A stretch of 64,000 bases of DNA from Cellvibrio sp. UBA7661. GTDB lineage: Bacteria > Pseudomonadota > Gammaproteobacteria > Pseudomonadales > Cellvibrionaceae. Shown here piece by piece: positions 27,966 through 37,258 of the stretch. How positions within the stretch are numbered: position 1 is the stretch's first letter; each line of letters opens with the position of its first letter. The DNA is taken from the NCBI GenBank assembly GCA_002483365.1, contig DLHT01000009.1, positions 78,844-142,843 of the forward strand, in the 5' to 3' direction. The notes beneath the pieces are model-generated. The model made no database searches and was not told the origin of the DNA. It saw only the letters and a list, made by a program, of their open reading frames with translations. Made by a program: the position numbers and the translations under genes.

Positions 27966-28787
27966 TTAAATCGGTGGCAACTCTGCAGTGATATCCGCAA
28001 TAATGAGCTGGGTGCGAGCTTTTTGACTGAGATATTGCAACTGGTTAATCACATCCTTAGCGAGCCAACTGATCGATTGGTCAGGGTGATTAACCAGTGC
28101 CTCAGCATAGTGGAGATGACTTTCATTGCCGGTAGCACGCAAGGCAAGCAACGCATCTAATATCACGCTGTTGTTTTGACTTTGCAGTAATGGCTCGATA
28201 ACACCCACTGCACCAACGTAGTGGGTTTTTGCCAATTCCATCAGCATTTTTTGTTGCGCTTCAGGTTCTGCGTTGTGCACATTTTTCTCTATATCTGCAA
28301 TATAGGAATCCAACAATTGATTATCACCGCGCAGCGATAACACTTGTGCCAATACACGTTTTAATTCCGGTTGCGACTGATGATGGTAAAGTTGACTCAC
28401 ATCGGCATCCGGCAACAGCTCATCATTTTCCGCCAGATCTACAATCACTTTGGCTGCAATCGCAGTATTTTTTTCCTCGCTATTTTTTTGCCCGGCAATT
28501 TTTTGATCGGAATGCTGCGCAAGAAAATCGCGCAGCTTTTCGGCAATTGAGCGTTCATCACCAATAAAACGCGTGCGCAAATCTTTTAGTAATTGATCGA
28601 CATTCATTGCTGATGAGGAAATTGTTGCTGAGTCCGCAGCGACATAGGACGTTTGTGGCTGGGGGCCCAACCCTGATACAGGCTCGCAATTGTCAACATC
28701 AAGAGACACAATCGTAAAATAGGTTGCCGCTGAACCTATCGCCGCCGCCACCAAAAACATCGCAACCGATTTCAAAAATTTATACAT
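27966..28787 (-). CDS. Membrane-anchored HEAT-like repeat protein, paralogue A
   Basis: A 273-residue protein with one N-terminal transmembrane helix (about 7-27), a short variable segment, and a helical-repeat C-terminal half (ADVSQLYHHQ onward). The pattern LLQSQNNSVILDALLALRATG is typical of HEAT-like repeats. The C-terminal half is clearly paralogous to the neighbouring 323-residue protein: both have KRVLAQVLSLRGDN-type and LSxKARTQL-xxADI-xAELP segments. No catalytic motif is seen. A scaffold role is inferred from the fold only. It follows its paralogue by 45 bp. Confidence 0.65.
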   Translation of the reverse strand: MYKFLKSVAMFLVAAAIGSAATYFTIVSLDVDNCEPVSGLGPQPQTSYVAADSATISSSAMNVDQLLKDLRTRFIGDERSIAEKLRDFLAQHSDQKIAGQKNSEEKNTAIAAKVIVDLAENDELLPDADVSQLYHHQSQPELKRVLAQVLSLRGDNQLLDSYIADIEKNVHNAEPEAQQKMLMELAKTHYVGAVGVIEPLLQSQNNSVILDALLALRATGNESHLHYAEALVNHPDQSISWLAKDVINQLQYLSQKARTQLIIADITAELPPI

Positions 28788-28832
28788 AGTGATTCACTTA
28801 TTTTTTATCTGTTTTTTCTGCCAGAAAATCCG

Positions 28833-29804
28833 TTAAGGCATATTCAGCACCGGCAATTCAGCGTTGATATCTGCACTGCTGAGCTGTGTGCGGGCTTTAT
28901 CGCTCAGATTTTGTAAATTACTGACTACATCTCTGGCCAGCCAACTGACTGATGCATCAGGATGATCGACCAGTGCTTCTGCCAGATAAACATGCCGCTG
29001 GTTGCCGGTAGAACGCAATGCCAGAAGTGCATCCAACTTCACAGCGGGATCGCTATCTTGCAGCAAAGGCGCGATGGCATTTGCGGCGCTGGCATGGTGG
29101 GTTTTTCCCAAAGCGATCAACGCTTGTTGCCGCTCTGCCGGATTATCACTATGCAAATTTACCTGCGCTTCATTCACTTGTTTTTCGATCAGGCGATTGT
29201 CACCGCGCATTGATAACACTTGTGCTACAACACGTTTTACATCCGGATTAGTTTGGTTACTGTAGAGCATATCCAATGCTTGATCGGGAAGAATCACCGG
29301 GTTCTCTGCCAGCTCCAGCAAGCCTTTTGTCGCGATGGCAATATTTTCAGCACTGGAATCATCCTGTAATAACGCATCGATTTTTTCTGCAAATGACCGT
29401 GAATCTTGCGCGGATGACGCACTTAATGCGCGCAACTTTTGATCCAGTTCATTTAATTTTTCTGCGTTGCCAAGGAGTGTGCCGGGAATAACCGATTGAT
29501 CATCGCCAAGACCAGCAGATTGCTCCTGCACTGATTGCGTAACAGAATCAGCGCCACCATTTTTTTTCACCAGAGAATCCAATGCCAACCAGCGCGCGTT
29601 TTTTAATGCTTCATCTTTGCGCGCGATCTCTACCTCTTTTTGCGCAAGCACAAGTTCCAAATCCAGCATTTTATTTTCCAGCGCCTGAATCTTTTCAGAC
29701 TGGCTGGCATCATCGGTTGTCAGGGCGATAGCCGCATAACACATCACTGCACCTGTAATCGCAGCAAATAGATAATTGGGGATGGAGCGACTGGTGTTGC
29801 TCAT
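28833..29804 (-). CDS. Membrane-anchored coiled-coil and HEAT-like repeat protein, paralogue B
   Basis: A 323-residue protein: N-terminal transmembrane helix (about 10-28), a coiled coil with heptad-like leucines (about 36-70, KIQALENKMLDLELVLAQKE), a linker, then HEAT-like repeats (SDPAVKLDALLALRSTGN). It shares its C-terminal half with the downstream 273-residue paralogue but has the extra coiled coil. Probably the upstream gene of a two-gene unit. The ribosome-binding site is GAGG. Function not recognised. Confidence 0.65.
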   Translation of the reverse strand: MSNTSRSIPNYLFAAITGAVMCYAAIALTTDDASQSEKIQALENKMLDLELVLAQKEVEIARKDEALKNARWLALDSLVKKNGGADSVTQSVQEQSAGLGDDQSVIPGTLLGNAEKLNELDQKLRALSASSAQDSRSFAEKIDALLQDDSSAENIAIATKGLLELAENPVILPDQALDMLYSNQTNPDVKRVVAQVLSMRGDNRLIEKQVNEAQVNLHSDNPAERQQALIALGKTHHASAANAIAPLLQDSDPAVKLDALLALRSTGNQRHVYLAEALVDHPDASVSWLARDVVSNLQNLSDKARTQLSSADINAELPVLNMP

Positions 29805-29868
29805 CGTCTATGCCTCTCTATTGTTTTTATATGAGATGTTTTTTTACGGAATGGGTTTTTATATCGAC

Positions 29869-29899
29869 AAAAAAGGGGCTAACAATCCGCCCCTTTTTT
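29869..29899 (-). terminator. Intrinsic terminator after the xylanase gene
   Basis: Arms AAAAAAGGGGC (29869-29879) and GCCCCTTTTTT (29889-29899) with a 9-nt loop and T-rich ends. It lies 30 bp past the xylanase stop and insulates it from the helical-repeat genes. Confidence 0.85.
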
Positions 29900-29931
29900 G
29901 TAACGCATTTACATCATTCGCCAGTCAACCC

Positions 29932-30990
29932 TTAGAGGTTGCCATAGCCAATTGCGCCGTTGCAGTGCATCCACTCGCTCAGGCCGTTACCGCCACCACA
30001 GGCACCATTTTGATAAACACCGGTGTTGTAAGTTTGCGCTTCAGATTGACGGACAGAACCGTTCACACTGATGTAATCCACTTGCACATCGCGGTTACCC
30101 GAATCGTTGGTGTACTCCACCAAGCTACCGCCCGACAAAGACGTGGTCGCGGTGTAGTTGGTCATCGTGGTGCTCAGTGTCCAGGTTTGTACTGCTGTGT
30201 TATTCACCTTGAGCGTGATGCTCTCACCCCCGACAGAACCACGAGCACGTACCACGATGGTTTTGCTACCACCACCAGCAGAAGATGAACTACCACCACC
30301 GCTGCCTGAAGCAACAGTAATATCGGAACTGCCGTTGCTTTGATAACCTTCGGTCGCCATTACTTGATAGTCATGGTTGCCAAGGTTCAGGCCTTTGCTC
30401 GCCCAGAAATTAACGTGGTTAGCGAAGGTGATAGTACCGGAGATATTGCCGAAACCTTTTTTAGGGTTTCTTACGCTGAAGTATTGATAGAAGGTTTGGG
30501 TTCCATCGATCGATGGTTGCTGGGTACGCAAGCAGCGGCGCACGTTATAGGTCGCACCATCACTGGTGAAGCTGCCGTAGTCAGTACCGCCGGAACAACT
30601 GGCCGGGTTGTATGAACCATAACTTTCAATAATGTAGTACTCGATCAACGGATTGCGGGTCCAACCGTAAAATGCCAGATAGGAGTTTTGGCTATTGCTT
30701 ACACCGTAGTTACCGGAGTAATTCAATACGCGCGAACTGCTGCCCGGATTCCAGCCTTTACCCCCCACCCAGTTGTTGGTGTTGTTGGTCCATTGCGATG
30801 TATAACGCCCGCCTGACTGTAACGTCATAGAGGCGCTGCCAGAGTCTTTCCAGAAGGTGTAGTAGAAGCCGTTATTGGTGCCAGTTGAATTTGACGTCAG
30901 GGTTTGCGCGCTTACTGCAGATACGCAAAACGCTGCGGCACACGCAACAACGGATGAGATAACACGTTTTTTAACATTGGTTAATTTCAT
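29932..30990 (-). CDS. Secreted GH11 endo-1,4-beta-xylanase with C-terminal CBM60-type module
   Basis: Hydrolyses internal beta-1,4 bonds in xylan outside the cell. The 352-residue protein has a signal peptide (about 1-28, cleaved after VSA) and a GH11 jelly-roll with the nucleophile Glu in NPLIEYYIIESYG and the acid/base Glu in YQVMATEGYQSNG. A Gly/Ser linker (about 222-238) leads to a CBM60-like domain beginning KTIVVRARGSVGGESITLKV, a calcium-dependent xylan-binding family first described on Cellvibrio xylanases. The ATG at 30990 with AAGGA upstream is chosen; the longer frame from 31251 carries a non-signal prefix. No CE4 or CBM10 module follows, unlike some Cellvibrio Xyn11 enzymes. Confidence 0.93.
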   Translation of the reverse strand: MKLTNVKKRVISSVVACAAAFCVSAVSAQTLTSNSTGTNNGFYYTFWKDSGSASMTLQSGGRYTSQWTNNTNNWVGGKGWNPGSSSRVLNYSGNYGVSNSQNSYLAFYGWTRNPLIEYYIIESYGSYNPASCSGGTDYGSFTSDGATYNVRRCLRTQQPSIDGTQTFYQYFSVRNPKKGFGNISGTITFANHVNFWASKGLNLGNHDYQVMATEGYQSNGSSDITVASGSGGGSSSSAGGGSKTIVVRARGSVGGESITLKVNNTAVQTWTLSTTMTNYTATTSLSGGSLVEYTNDSGNRDVQVDYISVNGSVRQSEAQTYNTGVYQNGACGGGNGLSEWMHCNGAIGYGNL

Positions 30991-31440
30991 TATTAGATTC
31001 CTTGGTTTTCTGCCATTCAACCAATACCGCTTATAGAGGAGAAGGACTGCGGTTGATTTACCCATTGCGGGTAGGTTTACATCGAAAACCAGAAAGGGGT
31101 TGCTGTTATTGTTAGATCTATCCGGCGCTTTCGATGTGAAATTTATAAAACCAACGACATATATTGTCAAACTAACAATAAGCATATAGTCAATGTAACC
31201 ATTTACATCTTGTAGATGTGTGAAATGGTATGCACCACACGAGTAACGCATGAGTAGAAGCGTTACTTGAAGGTAACGCGTTCAATTATCGAGCGGATAA
31301 AAACAAACACCCGGAACCTCGTGATCACGAGATTCCGGGTGTTGTGAAAATAGCGATGAGTGAAACTGCAATCACTCCGGTAATGTCGTCTCAATCATTT
31401 CTTTTGCTCAACGACTCCTTCCAGTCATTCTCATAAAACG
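30991..31440. promoter_or_regulatory. Xylanase upstream region with several inverted repeats
   Basis: A 450-bp spacer without a gene. It contains the degP terminator (31298-31343) and, between this and the xylanase, inverted repeats: ATGTAA-CCAT-TTACAT at 31193-31208, ACATC-N5-GATGT at 31205-31219, and AGTAACGC / GCGTTACT at 31242-31249 and 31260-31267. A further GTAACGCG copy begins at 31273. These are candidate operators of the inducible xylanase; no regulator can be named. Confidence 0.4.
31298..31343 (-). terminator. Intrinsic terminator of degP/mucD
   Basis: Arms AACACCCGGAA (31306-31316) and TTCCGGGTGTT (31333-31343) extend through the inner arms CTCGTGA/TCACGAG, giving a nearly perfect 38-bp palindrome with one mismatch. 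On the minus strand it is followed by TGTTTTTA. Confidence 0.82.
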
Positions 31441-32847
31441 CTATTTGAGAATAACCGAGCGGAATACAGAGCGCCCCTGCCGATAGAAACGGATTGCCTG
31501 AGGCTCGTTTTTGGGCAGCCCCTTAACCACTTTTGCGTAGTCCGCAGGCGATTTGATATCCGTAAACGCCAGCTGGGTAATCACATCCCCGACTTGTAAT
31601 CCTGCCTCGGCGGCGGGGCTGCGCGGTTTGACATCGCGCACCACAACACCGGCCTCAGCACCGCCGCGCTGGGTTTGCTCCAGTGGAGCAACAATCAACC
31701 CAAGCGCATCCACTGTACTTTGCGCAGGTGCCGATGCTGGACGCGCCGCCGCTTCTTCAGGTGATACCGGCAGGATTCCCACTGTGACGCTCAGGGTCTG
31801 CTCTTTACCCTTGCGCATAATTACAACGGGCACTTTGGTTTTAGGGGTTGTACGGCCGACCAGATAAGGCAAATCGCTGGAGGTATGCACGTCACTGCCA
31901 TTGAATTTGATGATCAGGTCACCGGCTTTTAATCCGGATTTTGCGGCAGGCCCCTGTTCATCAACCTCGCTGATCAATGCACCCACGGGTTTATCCATAC
32001 CCAACGAGCTGGCCAGATCTTTATCCACATCCTGGATCATCACCCCCAGCCAACCGCGATCAACGCGCCCCTTGTCTTTTAATTGGGCGACGACATCAAT
32101 CGCCAGGGATGAAGGGATTGCAAATGAAAGACCGACAGAGCCGCCACTGGGTGAATAAATTTGTGAATTGATGCCGACGACTTCGCCATCCATATTAAAC
32201 AGAGGGCCGCCAGAGTTACCGGGGTTAATGGCGACATCGGTCTGGATAAAGGGTACGTAATTACTCTCGCGGTGCGCCGATGGAATGCTGCGGCCAATCG
32301 CACTGACAATACCGGCAGAGGCCGAGTAATCCAACCCGAAGGGTGAGCCAATTGCCACTACCCACTGCCCTACTTTCAAGGTTTCATCTTTGGCCAAACT
32401 CAAGGTGGGCAGGTTGTTGGCATCGATTTTCAGCAGCGCCAAATCCGAGCGCTCATCGCTTCCCACCAGGGTAGCAGTATATTCGCGCTGGTCGCTGAGA
32501 ATCACCGTAATAGTGTCCATTCTGTCCACTACGTGGTCATTGGTGAGCACATAACCATCGCTCGAAATAATAAAACCCGAACCCAGTGAACCACGGTCGC
32601 GCGGCATTTGGCGGCGCTCTAACAACTCGCGGAAAATATCCGGCAGGCCATCCATATTGGGTGGCAAATTTTGTGGTGCTTGCGCAATTTCGCCTTTGGA
32701 TACGGCGGTGATTTTGACTACCGCTGGCGAGTGCTCGGCAATCAATTCGGTGAAATCCGGAAGCTCGGCGGCATAACTTCCAATCGACAAAATACTAATG
32801 CTGACTATTGCGATCACTTTCGCCCATTTGCCAGTCAATCTTTGCAT
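31441..32847 (-). CDS. mucD: Periplasmic serine protease DegP/MucD (Do family)
   Basis: Envelope quality-control protease and chaperone. From the ATG at 32847, with GAGGAG upstream, it has 468 residues: signal peptide (about 1-26, ending YAA) and a trypsin-like domain with catalytic His (VLTNDHVV), Asp (SDLALLKI) and Ser (INPGNSGGPL). Two PDZ domains follow (about 255-345 and 370-465). In Pseudomonas mucD is directly upstream of lepA; here lepA is 8.8 kb further along on the same strand, separated by the accessory block. The algU-mucABC genes are not in the window. Confidence 0.93.
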   Translation of the reverse strand: MQRLTGKWAKVIAIVSISILSIGSYAAELPDFTELIAEHSPAVVKITAVSKGEIAQAPQNLPPNMDGLPDIFRELLERRQMPRDRGSLGSGFIISSDGYVLTNDHVVDRMDTITVILSDQREYTATLVGSDERSDLALLKIDANNLPTLSLAKDETLKVGQWVVAIGSPFGLDYSASAGIVSAIGRSIPSAHRESNYVPFIQTDVAINPGNSGGPLFNMDGEVVGINSQIYSPSGGSVGLSFAIPSSLAIDVVAQLKDKGRVDRGWLGVMIQDVDKDLASSLGMDKPVGALISEVDEQGPAAKSGLKAGDLIIKFNGSDVHTSSDLPYLVGRTTPKTKVPVVIMRKGKEQTLSVTVGILPVSPEEAAARPASAPAQSTVDALGLIVAPLEQTQRGGAEAGVVVRDVKPRSPAAEAGLQVGDVITQLAFTDIKSPADYAKVVKGLPKNEPQAIRFYRQGRSVFRSVILK

Positions 32848-33046
32848 GGAAAACTCCTCTGTAGACACTTTTTTCCACTGGCTATGAATAGCCAAGGTTC
32901 GCAGCTTCTGACTGATGGAGAATTAAAAAATTCCAATGACGACACTAATTTCGCGTTAAAAAAAACGTGCCGGTTAAGAAGCATTCACACATTGTGAAAA
33001 GAAAAATGAAATAACAAAAAATAACGCGGGAATTTTCATAAAAATA

Positions 33047-34114
33047 CTATCGCAACAAATCGCCACGGGGCGGCTTGCCGCTAGTGAGATCTTGTCGTTC
33101 CACCATATCTTCCAGCTGTTGCAAATTAATTGGCAAGGGTTCACTGCTTACCGAAGACGATTGACCTACCGTTTTTGCAGCCGCTTCTTCAGCAGCTTTT
33201 TGTTCTGCTAATTTCATCGCGGCTACTTTTTTTTCCATCTCTTTACGTGTGGACTCGTTTTCCAAACGCACAGTTACACGGCGGTTTTTCGCCTGTCCCG
33301 CTTTGTCTTTATTATTGGCGATAGGAAATTGATCGCCGTGCCAACGGGTAGTGATTTTATTGGAATCGATACCTTTATCGATCAGATACTGCGCCACCCA
33401 TTCCGCCTGAATCTGCGATTGTCTCTCGCCATCTTCAGGTGTCTCCAATTTATCGCTGTGGGCATCGATAATAATGCCCAGCACCTTGGGGTCCGCTTTG
33501 ACGTAACGGATGATGGTATCCAATTGTGTTTTGGCGGTTCCACTTAAGGCTTCTGCGCTGCGGCCATAAAAAATAATGGTGCGCGAAATTTGGTTGAAGG
33601 TGTACGGAATAAGGTTGGTGATGCACTTTCGGTACTGGCTAAACGCCGGATTAAAATTGCGCGCCTCAAGCCCCACTCGCAACCCACTGTCTCCCATACC
33701 ACCGCTGAACACGACATTAGTGCCCCGCTCCAAGGTCTTGGTAATGGAATCTAACTTAGTGGTGATTTTCAGCGATGCTGTGCCGCCCGTGGCCTGCGCC
33801 TGCCCTAACACAGCCGGGCTATCCTCGGGGCGCCACATGGGAGGGATAGACTCAATCCGCACAGAACCGGCAGCAAATGTCTTGTTGGTATGCCGCAGTT
33901 CAAGTGACTCTGCCACGCCTGTACTGCGGGAAAACCGTGCACTGCCAAATCCGGGAATGTCATGGCTAAGGCTACAGGCAAAGGCTCCCGTCTGCGCCGT
34001 CCATTTGGCATCGCTGAAACTGGCGCTGTATACCTGGGCAGACAGTAACTGGCTGTATCCGAGCATGGGCAGTAATAACAGTGGAGTAAAAAGGCGAAAA
34101 ACAGGCAACAGCAT
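33047..34114 (-). CDS. motY: Flagellar stator-associated MotY-like protein with OmpA domain
   Basis: Predicted periplasmic T-ring protein of sodium-type flagellar motors. Signal peptide (about 1-27), then a MotY N-terminal domain (ASFSDAKWTA, FACSLSHDIPGFGSARF, IPPMWRPED). The C-terminal OmpA-like peptidoglycan-binding domain carries IDAHSDKLET and AKNRRVTVRLE. A Lys/Glu/Ala-rich tail follows. The ATG at 34114 is used; a TTG two codons earlier opens the frame. It is adjacent to pyrC and rnt, as motY is in Pseudomonas, which supports MotY over a general OmpA-family label. Confidence 0.85.
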   Translation of the reverse strand: MLLPVFRLFTPLLLLPMLGYSQLLSAQVYSASFSDAKWTAQTGAFACSLSHDIPGFGSARFSRSTGVAESLELRHTNKTFAAGSVRIESIPPMWRPEDSPAVLGQAQATGGTASLKITTKLDSITKTLERGTNVVFSGGMGDSGLRVGLEARNFNPAFSQYRKCITNLIPYTFNQISRTIIFYGRSAEALSGTAKTQLDTIIRYVKADPKVLGIIIDAHSDKLETPEDGERQSQIQAEWVAQYLIDKGIDSNKITTRWHGDQFPIANNKDKAGQAKNRRVTVRLENESTRKEMEKKVAAMKLAEQKAAEEAAAKTVGQSSSVSSEPLPINLQQLEDMVERQDLTSGKPPRGDLLR

Positions 34115-34311
34115 GGGCAAATCCGGTCAACACATGAATAAAGATCACTGCAGTATAGACAGCCAACTGCAGAATGCCCCGATCATCACCGAGAATTAAG
34201 GCTGCGGATATGGGGTATTTTTGATAGCATGCCGTCAATTTCCACGTTTTAGCTTATCCGCTCTCTACGCGTATCGACTTCTCTTTTTTCTAGACTTATT
34301 GGAATCTCCGC

Positions 34312-35349
34312 ATGACCCAGCAGCTAACCCTGACACGCCCCGACGACTGGCACATCCATCTGCGCGACGGCGCTGCCCTCACCCGCACAGTAGGTGATGC
34401 AGCCAAGCAATTTGCACGTGCCATTGTGATGCCCAATCTGGTACCGCCGGTCATGAATGCCGCCCAAGCGCTGGAATACAAAGCGCGGATTCTGGCTGCG
34501 CGACCTGACGCAAGCCAGTTCGAACCATTGATGGTGCTTTACCTCACCGACAATACCGATCCCGCTGAAATCGCCATTGCCAAAGCCGCCGGTGTCACTG
34601 CGTGCAAACTCTACCCTGCAGGTGCCACCACCAATTCGGCATCCGGCGTGACTGATCTGAAAAAAATCTACCCTGTGCTGGAGGCGATGCAAAAAGCCGG
34701 TATGCACTTTTTACTGCATGGCGAAGTGACCGATTCGGCGATTGATATTTTCGACCGCGAAAAAGTGTTTCTCGACCGCACCCTCAGCCAGGTAGTGAAA
34801 GATTTCCCGGCTCTGAAAATGGTGCTGGAACACATCACCACCGCAGATGCAGCCCAATTTGTCGCTGCTGCACCGACCAATGTCGCCGCCACAATCACCG
34901 CACACCACCTGCTGTACAACCGCAACCACATGCTCGCTGGCGGCATTCGCCCACATTACTACTGCTTGCCGATTCTCAAACGCAGTACCCATCAGCAAGC
35001 CTTGATCCAGGCTGCCACCAGCGGCAACCCGAAATTCTTTTTGGGTACCGACTCTGCACCTCACGCCAAAGACAAAAAAGAAGCCGCCTGCGGCTGCGCT
35101 GGCAGCTACACCGCCTTCGCGGCAATTGAACTCTATGCAGAAGCGTTTGAAGATGCCGGAGCACTGGATAAACTCGAAGCCTTTGCCGGCCATTTTGGTG
35201 CTGATTTCTACGGTTTGCCTCGCAATACCGATACCATCACGCTGGTGAAAAAAGAATGGCAAGTCCCCGAGACCCTGTCTCTGGGCGATACTCCACTTGT
35301 GCCACTGCGCGCAGGTGAAACACTGCGCTGGCAATTACAAAACCGTTAA
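34312..35349 (+). CDS. pyrC: Dihydroorotase
   Basis: Zinc enzyme of pyrimidine biosynthesis, cyclising carbamoyl-aspartate to dihydroorotate. The 345-residue class II type has the metal ligands His14 and His16 in DDWHIHLRDG. The carboxylated lysine is probably in ACKLYPAGATTNS, further ligands are in LLHGEVTD and VLEHITT, and the catalytic Asp is in GTDSAPH. It is divergent from motY and followed by rnt after 53 bp. Confidence 0.97.
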   Translation: MTQQLTLTRPDDWHIHLRDGAALTRTVGDAAKQFARAIVMPNLVPPVMNAAQALEYKARILAARPDASQFEPLMVLYLTDNTDPAEIAIAKAAGVTACKLYPAGATTNSASGVTDLKKIYPVLEAMQKAGMHFLLHGEVTDSAIDIFDREKVFLDRTLSQVVKDFPALKMVLEHITTADAAQFVAAAPTNVAATITAHHLLYNRNHMLAGGIRPHYYCLPILKRSTHQQALIQAATSGNPKFFLGTDSAPHAKDKKEAACGCAGSYTAFAAIELYAEAFEDAGALDKLEAFAGHFGADFYGLPRNTDTITLVKKEWQVPETLSLGDTPLVPLRAGETLRWQLQNR

Positions 35350-35402
35350 TACGGCAACCATCCATCTCATAACAGCCAATTGCAACGGCTTAAGGCAAAC
35401 CA

Positions 35403-36065
35403 GTGAATCCACCTGAAAATAACCGTGATCCCGAATCTCCAATGGCACAGCGCTTCCGCGGCTTTTTGCCGGTCATTGTGGATGTCGAGACCGGTGGCTT
35501 TAATTCACAAACCGATGCGCTGCTGGAAATTGCCGCAGTCACTTTGCGTATGGACCACGAGGGTAACTTGCATCGCCATGAAACCTTTTCGTTCCATGTC
35601 GAGCCATTTGAAGGCGCCAATATCGAACAGGCGGCGCTGGATTTTACCGGTATCGATCTGGATGACCCCGAGCGTATGGCCGAACCGGAATTAATGGTGA
35701 TGACGGACCTGCTCAGCGCAGTGCGCCGTGCCGTCAAAGAAAACGGTTGTACCCGCGCGGTGATCGTCGGCCATAACGCACACTTTGACTTGAACTTCGT
35801 CAACGCAGTAATCGACCGCTGTCACATCAAACGCAGCCCGTTTCACCCGTTTTCAGTATTCGATACGGCCACGCTGGCGGGATTGGCCTTCGGGCAAACA
35901 GTACTGGCCAAAACCTGCCAGGTTGCGGGCATTGAGTTCAGCAATAGCGCGGCACATTCTGCCGCCTACGATGCAGAAAAAACGGCTGAATTATTTTGCG
36001 TGATTGTTAATCGGTGGAAGGAGCTCGGTGGCTGGAACCCGATATTTGATGAAGAAGACGAATAA
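35403..36065 (+). CDS. rnt: Ribonuclease T
   Basis: DEDDh 3'-5' exoribonuclease that trims tRNA and other stable RNA 3' ends. Motifs: VIVDVETGGFN (Exo I), VGHNAHFDLNFV (Exo II) and HSAAYDAEKTAELF (Exo III, catalytic His and Asp). The 220-residue frame starts at GTG (35403), preceded by TAAGG. An ATG at 35442 (MAQRFRGFLP) lacks a ribosome-binding site, so GTG is preferred. The pyrC-rnt pair is as in Pseudomonas. Confidence 0.95.
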   Translation: MNPPENNRDPESPMAQRFRGFLPVIVDVETGGFNSQTDALLEIAAVTLRMDHEGNLHRHETFSFHVEPFEGANIEQAALDFTGIDLDDPERMAEPELMVMTDLLSAVRRAVKENGCTRAVIVGHNAHFDLNFVNAVIDRCHIKRSPFHPFSVFDTATLAGLAFGQTVLAKTCQVAGIEFSNSAAHSAAYDAEKTAELFCVIVNRWKELGGWNPIFDEEDE

Positions 36066-36185
36066 GCAGTCAGCGTAAGGATGGTATCCAGCGCAGGTAA
36101 AGAAAATTAAACCTTCTGGCCTCACCTGATCGGAACCCGCTAGTGTCGCGTAACAAGGTAGATTATCAACGCTGGAACACTGCTT

Positions 36186-37229
36186 ATGCGTCACTCCCCA
36201 CTCTTGCTCACAAGCCGCACACATCAATACACCAATCACTTATTGATCGCGGCGTTTATCGCTCTGGGCGCCAGCCCGGCTTTTGCTGCAGAAGCGACAA
36301 CTGCTCCTGACAATGTCGGGCCGCAGGAACTGATCCAGACATTCGAAGCCCTGTCGGGTATCCACAAAGGTATGCGACGCGGTCACGCCAAGGGCTTCTG
36401 CGCCAAAGGTGTTTTTACAGGCGCGGACGGAGCTAATAAATACTCCTCATCACCTATCTTTGATGGCAAAACACATCCCGTGACAGTGCGCTTCTCTCTG
36501 GGTGGCGGCAACCCTGCTGCCAGCGATTCCGCACGAGGTCCACGCGGAATGGCACTACAGATCAAATTACCCGATGGCCAATTACACAACATGGCGATGC
36601 TCAGCACACCTATGTTTCCGGCAAAAAATCCCACTGTCTTCAATGGCCTGCTAAAAACATTTATCCCCGATCCGGCAACTGGCAAACCTGATCCAGCCAA
36701 AACCGCGGCCTATCGCGCAGCTAACCCGGATACGCAAGCACAACCTGCTTGGCTGGCCAGTCACAATCCCTCCTGGAGTTATGGCTCAACCAGCTATTAT
36801 GGCATACATACGTTCTTTTTTACCGGTAGCGATACACAGCGCCACAAAGTGCGCTGGCAATTTACACCGGTAGCCGGTGAAAAATTGCTGAGTGATAGTG
36901 AACTGGCAACAGCAGGTACCGACTTTTTGATGGACAACTTGCGCCAGCAACTCAAGCAGGGCGCAGTCAGTTGGGATATGGCAATCAGCTTGGGAGAAGC
37001 CAGTGATAGCGAGATCGACCCGTCGCAAACCTGGCCCGATAACCGTACCAAAATCAAAATGGCACGCTTGGACATCACCGCGGCTGATATCGCCGACAAA
37101 TATTGCGATGGCGTGAACTTTGACCCTAACCGGGTGACGGCAGGAGTGGCTCCCAGCGCAGATCCGGTACTCCAGATGCGTTCGGCCGCCTATGCTATTT
37201 CATTTGGAAAACGTTTGAGCGGCCAATAA
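36186..37229 (+). CDS. Periplasmic catalase-related peroxidase (SrpA-like)
   Basis: A 347-residue small heme catalase-family protein with a cleavable signal peptide (ending SPAFAAE). The distal His region is RRGHAKGFCAKG (near 66). The conserved VRFSLGGGNPAASD and GPRGMALQI segments follow, and the probable proximal heme Tyr region is near the C-terminus. It lacks the full length of classical catalase (about 480) and fits the shorter catalase-related peroxidase group. It probably removes peroxide in the periplasm. Confidence 0.85.
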   Translation: MRHSPLLLTSRTHQYTNHLLIAAFIALGASPAFAAEATTAPDNVGPQELIQTFEALSGIHKGMRRGHAKGFCAKGVFTGADGANKYSSSPIFDGKTHPVTVRFSLGGGNPAASDSARGPRGMALQIKLPDGQLHNMAMLSTPMFPAKNPTVFNGLLKTFIPDPATGKPDPAKTAAYRAANPDTQAQPAWLASHNPSWSYGSTSYYGIHTFFFTGSDTQRHKVRWQFTPVAGEKLLSDSELATAGTDFLMDNLRQQLKQGAVSWDMAISLGEASDSEIDPSQTWPDNRTKIKMARLDITAADIADKYCDGVNFDPNRVTAGVAPSADPVLQMRSAAYAISFGKRLSGQ

Positions 37230-37258
37230 AGTATTGGCCGGATTCAGGGTTAACCGTA

